Shown here piece by piece: positions 25,478 through 33,202 of a stretch of DNA of 64,000 nucleotides (position 1 is its first letter; each line of letters starts with the position of its first letter). Position numbers and translations under genes: made by a program. The notes beneath the pieces are model-generated. The model was not told where the DNA came from, did not search any database, and worked only from the letters and a program-made list of their open reading frames with translations. This DNA comes from an uncultured Roseburia sp. (GTDB lineage: Bacteria > Bacillota > Clostridia > Lachnospirales > Lachnospiraceae), in assembly GCA_934309475.1 (NCBI GenBank), contig CAKRDK010000002.1:62001-126000 (forward strand), read 5' to 3'.

Positions 25478-27529
25478 TTACCTCACCAGATGCAGATTCA
25501 TTTCTAACTCTAGCGATACGTCCTGTTCGAATGCGTCCGGATTCTCCTGATATTCGGTATACCATGCGCGCTGATATCCACCGATTTTTTTATATCCATT
25601 CGAAATATCCACACCTTTTTGTGCCGCCTTCGCAATGATTGTCCGGTAATACTCCACTAACTTTTGTTCGTATTCCCTCTCCCTATTCCCCACAACCGTC
25701 TCCTTCTCATATAGCACTTCCCCCTCACACGATACTTCCGCAATTATTTTTCTTCCGTCCTTTGCATCCACAAACGTCTCATCCACCGAAAATTCTTTGA
25801 GTTTTATACTGTTTCCGTCCTCAAAAACAAGGGTCTCCTTTTCAAGTTCACCCTGTAACATGGCGGAAAGCATTGCCGTTGTCGTGCTGACACATCCCGC
25901 CGCCGCTCCTCTTTTCCAAACAAAATATTTCTGCACATAAGGTGTTCCATCCTGCGATGCCAGAAACGGCAAAAAGAGCGTCTCCTGACGGTTTTCTCTT
26001 TCCTGATACAGTTTTCCGAGCGTTGGATACGCCGTTTCCTTCATGGAGGCATTCCCCTCTAGCAGCTCCTCCAGATAGGTTCCCGCGGATTCTTTTTCCT
26101 GCAATGTCTCATTGAGTTCTAAAATCTCCGATGGGTTTTCCGCCACCACGACATAGGTATTGCGCGGAATCTTAGGATTTGCCGCCAGGATGCCAAGGAG
26201 TTCTTCCACCGTCTCCTCATCCTCTAACAGCGCCTGGCCAAGCACCATCACTTTCAAATGATTGTAGTCCATCTCCTTATTGCCTGCCTCCTCCTGTTCG
26301 AGCCAGAGCAGTTCGATATCTTCCTTTTCTGCGACGGCAACTGCCAGTGGAAATTCGCGGTCTTCCACCTCCAGTGTATTGCATCCGGTCAGAATCCCTG
26401 CCATCCCCAAAAATATTACAAGTCCCAGCACTTTTTTCCCACTCTGCTTCCACTTTTCCTGCTTGGGAAGCAGCGTTACCACCAGCGGAAGCAATGCTGC
26501 ACCCGGCGTCCCGACGCCCCAGACAAAACGGCTTATGATTTCTTTCCACTCCTGCTGCCGGTAGCACAGGACTGCCAGTAAAAAAACAATCAGAAGAACT
26601 ACAAACATATATATTTTCTCCTTTCCCTTTTGTATCACATCCCGCGCTGCCTTCGCCCCATAGAAAGACAGACTGTTTAGCAGTGCATACAGCGTAAAAA
26701 ACCAGATTCCAAACATCAGCGCATCCGTGCGCTTTAAAAACCCTCCCGGCATCTGTACAATGCTCATGAGCGTAACCGCCGGATATTCCATGCCCGAAAG
26801 CGCCTTCGCCCCAAAGACTCCGGTTAAAACAAGATAGAGCACCAGATTCACCCCGCCTGCAAAAAACACCGCACGGCGTCCGTTCTGCATCAGCGTCTCC
26901 TTTTTTGCTGCATTCGGATAGAAAAAAAGCAGTAAAAAGACAAGACTCTGCCACAAAAAGACAAGATAACTTCCCTCTAAAAACGCGCCGGATGACGTCA
27001 CCGCTACCGGTGCCCAGAAATCGGTATCTACCGACCTTCCCGCCGCAATGAGCATCAAAAAAAGCGGTATCAGCACCACCCAGAACAACAATTCATAGAT
27101 GCGCGCCCTGCCTTCAATTCCCGCATAAATGCCGTATCCTGTCAGCACCAAAAGAAGTACCAGCACAAGATAAAAGGATTCCTCCTGCAAAAGATTTTCC
27201 ACCACCAACTCCGTAAAAAGGAACGCCAGCATCGCAGCAAACAGCAGAAAATAGCAGGCATAGAACATGAGTATGATTTTCTCTGCCACCACGCCGCATC
27301 TCTCACGCAGAAATGTTTTAAAATCCACCGTCATTTCCTTTGTCACCCTCGAAAGCAGCCATAGATAAACAAGTCCTGCCACCGTCCCCGCAAACAGACA
27401 GAAAACGCCGTCATTTCCTGCAATGCGGGCTAAGAGCGGTGGCAGAAGCAAGGTACTCGGACCTATCAAATCGTACGTCAGCAGACGAAAAATCTGTCGC
27501 CCCGACACCTGATTATTTTCTGAAAACAT
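25478..27529 (-). CDS. Spore germination receptor: fusion of GerAB-type permease and GerAC-type lipoprotein domain
   Basis: This 683-residue protein joins two subunits that are normally separate. Residues 1-365 are GerAB-like, an amino-acid permease fold with ten helices (SGRQIFRLLTYDLIGPSTLLLPPLLA at the start, conserved helix 1). Residues about 370-683 are GerAC-like: a helix GLVIFLGMAGILTGC ending in a lipobox-like LTGC, then NTLEVEDREFPLAVAVA, matching the WDxREIEDRGFVxAL start of mature GerAC, and the C-terminal GerAC domain. Together with the GerAA subunit encoded directly upstream (17-base overlap) it forms a nutrient receptor in the spore inner membrane. The former signal peptide of GerAC appears to have become an 11th helix. 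Confidence 0.85.
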   Translation of the reverse strand: MFSENNQVSGRQIFRLLTYDLIGPSTLLLPPLLARIAGNDGVFCLFAGTVAGLVYLWLLSRVTKEMTVDFKTFLRERCGVVAEKIILMFYACYFLLFAAMLAFLFTELVVENLLQEESFYLVLVLLLVLTGYGIYAGIEGRARIYELLFWVVLIPLFLMLIAAGRSVDTDFWAPVAVTSSGAFLEGSYLVFLWQSLVFLLLFFYPNAAKKETLMQNGRRAVFFAGGVNLVLYLVLTGVFGAKALSGMEYPAVTLMSIVQMPGGFLKRTDALMFGIWFFTLYALLNSLSFYGAKAARDVIQKGKEKIYMFVVLLIVFLLAVLCYRQQEWKEIISRFVWGVGTPGAALLPLVVTLLPKQEKWKQSGKKVLGLVIFLGMAGILTGCNTLEVEDREFPLAVAVAEKEDIELLWLEQEEAGNKEMDYNHLKVMVLGQALLEDEETVEELLGILAANPKIPRNTYVVVAENPSEILELNETLQEKESAGTYLEELLEGNASMKETAYPTLGKLYQERENRQETLFLPFLASQDGTPYVQKYFVWKRGAAAGCVSTTTAMLSAMLQGELEKETLVFEDGNSIKLKEFSVDETFVDAKDGRKIIAEVSCEGEVLYEKETVVGNREREYEQKLVEYYRTIIAKAAQKGVDISNGYKKIGGYQRAWYTEYQENPDAFEQDVSLELEMNLHLVR

Positions 27530-29018
27530 GTTTTTCTCCTTCTTTTACCACGAGTTTTGTTCTCTGCAACCGCCTTGCATATATGGGACGCTTTCTCAAT
27601 TTGTGCAGCGGATACCGCCAAAGAAAGTCTCTCTCATCCTCATAGTCGTTTAAATCCGCTCCCACAAACGGCATCAGATATGGGATTCCAAAACTCTTTA
27701 AATGCGCCAGATGAATCAGAACGCCCATCAATCCAAACAACAGTCCAAAGTAACCAAGCCATGCGCAGAGTAAAATGAAACCAAATTTCAGGATACGGAA
27801 CGCCGTCGCAAATTCCTCGTTCGGAATAGCGAACGAACAGAGCGCCGTAAAGGACACCACGATTACCACAATCGGGCTGACGAGATTCGCCTCCACCGCC
27901 GCCTGCCCGATAATCAATCCGCCTACAATCCCAATTGTATTCCCCATTGCTCCGGGCAGACGCACCCCGGCTTCCCGCAGCAATTCAAACGAGATTTCCA
28001 TAATCAGCACCTCGACCACCGCCGGAAACGGAACGCCCTGCCTTGCCTCCGCAAATGAAAGCAGCAAGGTTGTCGGCAGAATCTGCGTGTGGAAATTCAC
28101 CACGGCAAGGTAAAAGCCCGGCAGTGTCATCGCAAAAAAAGATGCCAGATAGCGCAGTATCCTGCCAAAGCTTGCAATTTCCCAGCGATTGTAATAATCG
28201 TCACTTGTCTTAATAAACGAGTTATAGTCCGTCGGCAGAATCAATGCCACCGGAGAATTGTCTGACATCACAATCACGCGCCCTTCTAAAATCGCCATCG
28301 CAGCACGGTCCGGCCGCTCCGTTGTCTGAAACTGCGGAAACGGCGAATACCACTTTTCTTCGGTCAGCTGTTCAATCACACCGCTGTCTAGCACCCCGTC
28401 GATGACAAACGAGTCCAGACGCTTTTCCACTTCCTCTATCAAATTAGGATAAACAATCCCTTCCATGTACATCAGATAAACTTTTGTATGGGAACGAACT
28501 CCGGCATTACATTCCTTCACTTTGACGTAAGGCGAACGGATTCTCTTTCGAATCAATGCCGCATTCTGTTTTACCGCATCGGAAAAGCCCTCGTTCGAGC
28601 CACGGATTACTTTCTCGGAATCTGCCTCTCCCACTCCCATCGCAGGATAGCCCTTGTCCGGAATCTTTACCGCCTTTTCGCATCCTTCCACAAACAAAAC
28701 GGCATCTCCTGTAAAAAGTCCATTCACCGCCTCCTCGATGGTTTCAAAAAAAGTCGCATCCGCAATTCCTAACGCATTTTCATCAAATAAGCGGATTACC
28801 TCGTCCTTTTCCTTATCCATCATGTTCTTTAACGTTCTTCCAAGTTCCGAGAAAGAACTTCCCACCGTCACCTCGATAAAGAGAAGATAGCCCTTCACGT
28901 CATGATGTTTTCCAATCTGAATCTCCTTCTTCTTAATATCCGCACAATCACGAAGATACCGCTCTGACTGCGCAATATTTTCCCTGAGATTTTTCGTAAT
29001 CTTTGTTTTCTGCTCCAT
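27513..29018 (-). CDS. GerA-family spore germination receptor subunit A (GerAA-like)
   Basis: This 501-residue protein has the GerAA layout. Residues 1-270 form the soluble N-terminal domain (NLRENIAQSERYLRDCADI at the start; RSPYVKVKECNAGVRSHTKVYLMYMEGI; GVLDSGVIEQLTEE; FQTTERPDRAAMAILEGRVIVMSDNSPVALILPT). Residues about 290-450 form the membrane domain of four to six helices, with ISFELLREAGVRLPGAMGNTIGIVGGLIIGQAAVEA as the family hallmark. It binds nutrient germinants and probably forms the ion channel part of the receptor. The last 17 bases overlap the start of the GerAB-GerAC fusion gene. Confidence 0.95.
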   Translation of the reverse strand: MEQKTKITKNLRENIAQSERYLRDCADIKKKEIQIGKHHDVKGYLLFIEVTVGSSFSELGRTLKNMMDKEKDEVIRLFDENALGIADATFFETIEEAVNGLFTGDAVLFVEGCEKAVKIPDKGYPAMGVGEADSEKVIRGSNEGFSDAVKQNAALIRKRIRSPYVKVKECNAGVRSHTKVYLMYMEGIVYPNLIEEVEKRLDSFVIDGVLDSGVIEQLTEEKWYSPFPQFQTTERPDRAAMAILEGRVIVMSDNSPVALILPTDYNSFIKTSDDYYNRWEIASFGRILRYLASFFAMTLPGFYLAVVNFHTQILPTTLLLSFAEARQGVPFPAVVEVLIMEISFELLREAGVRLPGAMGNTIGIVGGLIIGQAAVEANLVSPIVVIVVSFTALCSFAIPNEEFATAFRILKFGFILLCAWLGYFGLLFGLMGVLIHLAHLKSFGIPYLMPFVGADLNDYEDERDFLWRYPLHKLRKRPIYARRLQRTKLVVKEGEKHVFRK

Positions 29019-29040
29019 GAAACTGTTCCTTTCTTCTCAC

Positions 29041-29075
29041 AAAAAAAGGAATAAGCGTTTGCTTATTCCTTTTTC
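29041..29075 (-). terminator. Terminator after the GntR regulator gene
   Basis: GGAATAAGC and GCTTATTCC pair around GTTT, with A7 and T5 flanks, 36 bases after the GntR-family gene's stop. It would also form on the opposite strand. Confidence 0.85.
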
Positions 29076-29076
29076 G

Positions 29077-29106
29077 TATTATATTCACTTCTGCAAAAAA
29101 TTATGC
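29077..29106 (-). promoter_or_regulatory. Candidate forespore (sigma-G/F type) promoter of the germination operon
   Basis: On the minus strand GCATA (29102-29106), 18 bases, TATAATA (29077-29083). This matches the known sigma-G pattern GNATR-N18-CATNHTA at all but one position. It overlaps the 3' end of the GntR gene by none and lies about 60 bases before the gerA ATG. Confidence 0.4.
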
Positions 29107-29110
29107 AGGA

Positions 29111-29785
29111 CTACTCCTGTTCCCGGATCATCTCTTTGACTGCCATCGCCTGATTTGCCACATGTACCTGCATCGCTCTTGTTACCTTCTCCTTGTCACG
29201 CTCACGCAGACCGGCAATAATCTGTTCATGCTCCTGCATCAGAGTCGGATAAATTGATTCATCCTTCAGGTATTCCACTCTGTAGCGGTAAATCTGTTCC
29301 CGCAGATTATTTAACATGTACACTAACTTTGGATTCCTGGTTGCCTGATAGATAATATCATGAAAGTGCACATCCGCCTCTGCAACCCGTTTTACATCAT
29401 CCGTCTTGGAAGCCTGCTGGAATTCAATCATCGCTCCATGAAGCTTCTCTAACTCTTCTTCTGTAATCTGATCACACGCTAAGTTGACCGCTAAATCGTC
29501 GAGCGCCTCACGAATCTGAAGCACATCTTCCATATCCTTCTCCGTCATTTTTGCAACCTCGGCCCCTTTTCTCGGAACCGTCACTGCAAGACCTTCCTGC
29601 TCTAACATCCGAATTGCTTCCCGGATCGGCGTTCTGCTTACCCCCAGTTTTGCTGCAAGCTGCAGCTCCATCAGTCTCTCTCCCGGTTTCAATTCCCCCT
29701 TTAGAATCGCTTCACGTAACGTATGAAACACAACATCACGGAGTGGTAGGCAGGCATCCATACTCAACTTCAAATCGTCTGTCAT
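29111..29785 (-). CDS. GntR-family regulator, FadR subfamily (FCD domain)
   Basis: This 224-residue protein has the winged helix first (LREAILKGELKPGERLMELQLAAKLGVSRTPIREAIRMLEQEGLA, residues about 20-65) and an all-helical FCD effector domain (about 85-215), with metal-ligand candidates D and H in ADVHFHDIIYQATRN and HEQII. Such proteins sense organic acids or sugar acids. The ATG at 29785 fits GGAGG six bases upstream better than the ATG two codons earlier. It starts 29 bases after ispE on the same strand, so the transcript may be shared; no clear target is seen. Confidence 0.9.
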   Translation of the reverse strand: MTDDLKLSMDACLPLRDVVFHTLREAILKGELKPGERLMELQLAAKLGVSRTPIREAIRMLEQEGLAVTVPRKGAEVAKMTEKDMEDVLQIREALDDLAVNLACDQITEEELEKLHGAMIEFQQASKTDDVKRVAEADVHFHDIIYQATRNPKLVYMLNNLREQIYRYRVEYLKDESIYPTLMQEHEQIIAGLRERDKEKVTRAMQVHVANQAMAVKEMIREQE

Positions 29786-29814
29786 TCTCATCCTCCATTC
29801 ACCTACATTTTAAA

Positions 29815-30690
29815 TTAAATTCTTGCATTATTATATATGCTTGTCAGGTATACCTGTTTGGCAAGTCCTGACTTTTTCATTGCCGCAAATGCTCTCTTCG
29901 CCTGCTCCTCGTCCTCGAACAGACCAAACACAGTTGGACCGGAGCCGCTCATCATGGCATTGATGGCTCCATGCTGCAACATATTTTCTTTTATCTGCGC
30001 AATCACCGGGTAATTGGGAATCGTGACCGTCTCCAAAATATTCCCCATATCGGCAGCTATCTTTCTCAAATCCTGTTTCTGGATATCTTCTACCAGACGG
30101 TCAATATCCGGATGCTCCGTCCCCTGATTCAGTTTCAGGTTCTCGTAGACGAACTTCGTCGATACGCTGATTGGCGGCTTTGCAATCAGAACCGGACATT
30201 TCACCATCGGCGGCAAAGCCGATAACTCTTCTCCGATTCCCTCCGCAAGTGCCGTTCCTCTCATAATACAATACGGAACATCTGCGCCAATCTTTACACC
30301 GCGCTCCATCAGTTCTTTCTTTGACAGCCCAAGTTTAAAAATACGGTTCATCCCATACAGGACTGCTGCTGCATCCGTACTTCCTCCTGCCATGCCTGCC
30401 GCAACCGGGATATGCTTCTGCAATTTAATGTGCACACCCTCGGTCATCTGAAATTCATCCCGAAGCAGCTTGGCTGCTTTATAGACCAGGTTGTTCTCAT
30501 TTGTAGGCAAAAAAGAAAGATTCGTCTCCATCGTAATGACCGGATCTTTTCTCTTACTAATCTGTAATCTATCGTATAAATGAATCGTCTGCATAATCAT
30601 CCGAACTTCATGATATCCGTCTTCCCTGCGTCTGACCACATCGAGTCCAAGGTTGATTTTGGCAAGTGCCTTTAACGATATTTCGTTCAT
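29815..30690 (-). CDS. ispE: 4-diphosphocytidyl-2-C-methyl-D-erythritol kinase
   Basis: This 291-residue GHMP kinase acts in the non-mevalonate isoprenoid pathway, phosphorylating the 2-hydroxyl of CDP-methylerythritol. The start AKINLGLDVVRRREDGYHEV carries the catalytic lysine and histidine region; PVAAGMAGGSTDAAAVLYG is the ATP-binding glycine loop, with the catalytic Asp; GADVPYCIMRGTALAEGIGE and MSGSGPTVFGLFED complete the signature. AGGAGAAAAA precedes the ATG. It lies just upstream of a GntR regulator, an order frequent in Lachnospiraceae. Confidence 0.96.
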   Translation of the reverse strand: MNEISLKALAKINLGLDVVRRREDGYHEVRMIMQTIHLYDRLQISKRKDPVITMETNLSFLPTNENNLVYKAAKLLRDEFQMTEGVHIKLQKHIPVAAGMAGGSTDAAAVLYGMNRIFKLGLSKKELMERGVKIGADVPYCIMRGTALAEGIGEELSALPPMVKCPVLIAKPPISVSTKFVYENLKLNQGTEHPDIDRLVEDIQKQDLRKIAADMGNILETVTIPNYPVIAQIKENMLQHGAINAMMSGSGPTVFGLFEDEEQAKRAFAAMKKSGLAKQVYLTSIYNNARI

Positions 30691-30758
30691 ATGTTTTTCT
30701 CCTGTATTTTGTATACATTGTAGATTTTATACATTTTTATGAAAAAAGTCAATTACTC

Positions 30759-30786
30759 TAATTTTCAATAAAGAATCATCCGATAA
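30759..30786 (+). promoter_or_regulatory. Candidate sigma-28 (SigD/FliA)-type promoter
   Basis: TAAT (30759-30762), 16 bases, TCCGATAA (30779-30786), compared with TAAA-N15-GCCGATAA. The -10 element matches at seven of eight positions. It would leave a 5' UTR of about 85 bases before the gene at 30876. No convincing sigma-A box pair was seen nearby. Confidence 0.35.
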
Positions 30787-30875
30787 CAATTATAACAGAT
30801 AATGAGCATGGATGCTAAAAAAGATTACTACACTATCTGTTTTTGAGAAATTTTGTGTAGAACAAGGAGGTTTAT

Positions 30876-31472
30876 ATGGATTTAAATGGAATCAACAATG
30901 CAGCTTCCTATACCGCTGCAGCTACAAACACAAAGACTACTTCCGCTGCCAAGCAGGAAGATACCAAAAAAGAGACAACTTCAACGAACACAAATGGTGT
31001 TATCTATGAAAAAGGTACGGACACCACGGTGAGCAAGAAGGACAATACCGCTATCGTCAACATGTTAAAAGCTGACTTAGAGGAAAGAACGAAACAGCTT
31101 ACCAATATCGTCCAGCAGATGTTGCAGAAACAGGGCAACACACTTGCAAAGACGGATGATATGTGGAAATTCCTCGCAAGCGGCGATTTTACGGTTACAC
31201 CGGAAGTCAAAGCACAGGCCGAAGCCGATATTGCAGAGGACGGTTACTGGGGCGTAGAACAGACCTCCGACCGTATCCTTGATTTTGCGAAAGCTTTATC
31301 CGGCGGCAATGCAGAATATGCCGACAAGCTTCTCGCTGCCTTCAAAAAAGGTTACGAGCAGGCAACCGGAGCCTGGGGAAAAGAACTTCCTGACATCTCT
31401 AAGAGAACTTACGACGCTGTCGTGGAAAAATTTGAGAAATGGAAAAACGGAACCGAAAGCACAGAGGAATAA
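30876..31472 (+). CDS. Conserved unknown protein, low-complexity N-terminus and helical C-terminus
   Basis: This 198-residue protein lacks a signal peptide or membrane segment. Residues 1-55 are Thr/Ala/Lys-rich (TTSAAKQEDTKKETTSTNT) and disordered; residues 60-90 form a helix (IVNMLKADLEERTKQLTNIVQQML), and residues 100-190 form a conserved block (GDFTVTPEVKAQAEADIAED, GYWGVEQTSDRILDFAKAL, WGKELPDISKRTYDAVVEKF). I remember similar proteins as unnamed in Lachnospiraceae. The AACAAGGAGG site before the ATG is very strong, so high expression is likely. The upstream sigma-28-like promoter would place it with motility genes, which remains inference. Confidence 0.75.
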   Translation: MDLNGINNAASYTAAATNTKTTSAAKQEDTKKETTSTNTNGVIYEKGTDTTVSKKDNTAIVNMLKADLEERTKQLTNIVQQMLQKQGNTLAKTDDMWKFLASGDFTVTPEVKAQAEADIAEDGYWGVEQTSDRILDFAKALSGGNAEYADKLLAAFKKGYEQATGAWGKELPDISKRTYDAVVEKFEKWKNGTESTEE

Positions 31473-31504
31473 CTCTACTTTCTGATGTATTTCATCACTA
31501 ATAA

Positions 31505-31555
31505 TTGCATTCATCGCGATATCGAAGTATGATATATTCATATCGTGGTGAATGC
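31505..31555 (+). promoter_or_regulatory. Promoter embedded in a long inverted repeat
   Basis: TTGCAT (31505-31510), 17 bases, TATGAT (31528-31533). The 16-base arms GCATTCATCGCGATAT (31507-31522) and ATATCGTGGTGAATGC (31540-31555) match at 14 of 16 positions and flank the -10 box. This is the layout of a self-operator. Confidence 0.65.
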
Positions 31556-31599
31556 TTTTCTTATCTCTGACCAAAGAAAAGCAGAAAGGACAAGACCTT

Positions 31600-33003
31600 A
31601 TGTCATTGAAAAAGAAAACTATCGCGCTCTGTCTCGGTGGTACAGAGAAACAATATCGTGCCACATTTGTCACTAAAATTACAGAGACGTGTCGAAATTA
31701 TCATTACCAGCTTGCTTATTTTCTATCCTTCAGCAACTTCTATGATGGTTCCAAACACAACAGAGGAGACTTAAATATCTATCAGCTTATCAATTTCGAT
31801 GAGATTGCTGCCATGATTATTTTCCCGGAGACCATTAACCAGCCCGAACTTTGCCGTCGGCTTATCAATGCCGCACATGCTGCCAATGTCCCGGTTGTCT
31901 CCGTCGATGAACCACTTGAAGACTGTTACAACATCCGCTTTGCCGATGAGGAAGGATTAGAGGAAATCATCACTCATTTTATTGAGGAACATAAATTTAC
32001 AAAATTAAACTTTATCGCAGGTGCAAAAGATACGCCTGTCTCCGACCGGCGTCTTGCCGTGTACAAGCGTGTTCTGGAGGAATATCACATTCCGGTGGAA
32101 GAACGCCGCATCGCCTACGGCGAATTCTGGTCACGGCCGGCACAGGAAGCGGTTGAGCTTTTTTACTGGAATTATAATGAGATGCCAGAGGCTTTTATCT
32201 GTGCAAACGATGCCATGGCACTTGGTGTGGTAGAGAAATTAGAGGAACTCGGTTTCCGTGTCCCGGAAGATGTCTGTGTATCCGGTTTTGACGGAATCCC
32301 AGCAGCTTTTTCTTCCTCACCCAAGATTACAACTACAAAGCGTTATGTAGAACGCGCTGCCATTGCGGCTGTCGATGCCTGTATCGAGATTATCGAGGGC
32401 AGGCTTCCTTCCACAGGTACAACCTCTATTCCAAATAAGACATTCTTTTTGGAATCCTGCGGCTGCAATGAATTGTCCTATCTGATGGATAACGTTTCCT
32501 CCGGAGCCGATTCCGTCGACAGCAACACCTACCGTGTCTTTTCCTATCATATGATTCATATGATGAGCCGCGGCATGGAAGAACGCGATTTTGCCAAGAC
32601 AATCGCTGCCATCCGCAGCATATGTGAGCTGCTCTGGACCAAAAAATGCTGGCTCGTCTTAAGTGAGCAGTATTTGCAGCAATGTAAGACTCATACTTTT
32701 TCCACGCCTCTGCAAAAGGACGGCTACCCGGATTGGATGCGTGTCGTAATCGAGGTGGAAAACCACGTCTCACTCGAACCTTCCGGCGAATCCTTCCCGG
32801 TTTCCGAGATGCTGCCGCGCTTTGAAGAAGAGATGGCTGACTACGGTTCTGTCCTGTTTGCACCCATTCATTTTCAGGATGAGACTATCGGCTATATTGC
32901 ACTGGAATATCATGATCTGCGCGAAAGCCTTGCCGTCTTTGAGACGTTTGTTTTCAACGTCGGCGTTTTACTAGAGCACATCCGTGTTCCCCATATTGAC
33001 TAG
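31600..33003 (+). CDS. LacI-type sugar-binding (PBP1) regulator without an obvious DNA-binding domain
   Basis: This 467-residue protein starts at 31600 (MSLKKKTIALCLGG), fixed by AAAGGA nine bases upstream. Residues 5-285 form a periplasmic-binding-protein-like domain of the LacI type (IAAMIIFPETINQPEL; AFICANDAMALGVVEKLEELGFRVPEDVCVSGFDG is the LacI-family hallmark). Residues about 300-467 form an all-alpha then GAF-like part (YHMIHMMSRGMEERDFAKTI; VLFAPIHFQDETIGYIALEYHD). Related long proteins usually add a GGDEF or AraC HTH domain at the end; here the protein stops at EHIRVPHID. It could be a ligand sensor that acts through a partner. Confidence 0.75.
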   Translation: MSLKKKTIALCLGGTEKQYRATFVTKITETCRNYHYQLAYFLSFSNFYDGSKHNRGDLNIYQLINFDEIAAMIIFPETINQPELCRRLINAAHAANVPVVSVDEPLEDCYNIRFADEEGLEEIITHFIEEHKFTKLNFIAGAKDTPVSDRRLAVYKRVLEEYHIPVEERRIAYGEFWSRPAQEAVELFYWNYNEMPEAFICANDAMALGVVEKLEELGFRVPEDVCVSGFDGIPAAFSSSPKITTTKRYVERAAIAAVDACIEIIEGRLPSTGTTSIPNKTFFLESCGCNELSYLMDNVSSGADSVDSNTYRVFSYHMIHMMSRGMEERDFAKTIAAIRSICELLWTKKCWLVLSEQYLQQCKTHTFSTPLQKDGYPDWMRVVIEVENHVSLEPSGESFPVSEMLPRFEEEMADYGSVLFAPIHFQDETIGYIALEYHDLRESLAVFETFVFNVGVLLEHIRVPHID

Positions 33004-33026
33004 ATTTGTTTTTGTCCATAAAAATA

Positions 33027-33152
33027 GAATCCTGCTTGCAGGATTCTCCGCCTGCGGCGGGTCGCATTTGCGACATGATTCAACTCCGCCGCAGTGCGAT
33101 ACCCGCGAAGCATTTTTGTGTAATAGGAACGAAATTTCCTATTACACAAAAA
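33027..33152. repeat. Compound palindromic intergenic element
   Basis: Three inverted repeats stand in a row between convergent genes: GAATCCTGC/GCAGGATTC with a two-base loop (33027-33046); CTGCGGCGG/CCGCCGCAG (33052-33060 and 33086-33094) enclosing GTCGCA/TGCGAC; and a perfect 17-base pair of arms starting TTTTTGTGTAATAGGAA (33113-33129, 33136-33152) with loop CGAAAT. The last one has its T-run on the wrong side for a terminator. The block resembles a REP-like or MITE-derived repeat. It is G+C-rich compared with other spacers here. Confidence 0.6.
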
Positions 33153-33195
33153 GATACCGGACTGGTCTTTCATAACCTGTCCGGTATCTTTTTCT
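33150..33195. terminator. Bidirectional terminator
   Basis: AGATACCGGAC and GTCCGGTATCT pair around about 16 bases, with T5 after it on the plus strand and T5 on the minus strand. It separates the regulator gene from the aminotransferase gene. Confidence 0.85.
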
Positions 33196-33202
33196 TTTTC
33201 TA

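Noticed and set aside
26277..26954. Minus-strand frame of 225 codons
   Set aside because: It is a shifted frame inside the GerAB-GerAC fusion gene, whose own frame has clear family motifs.
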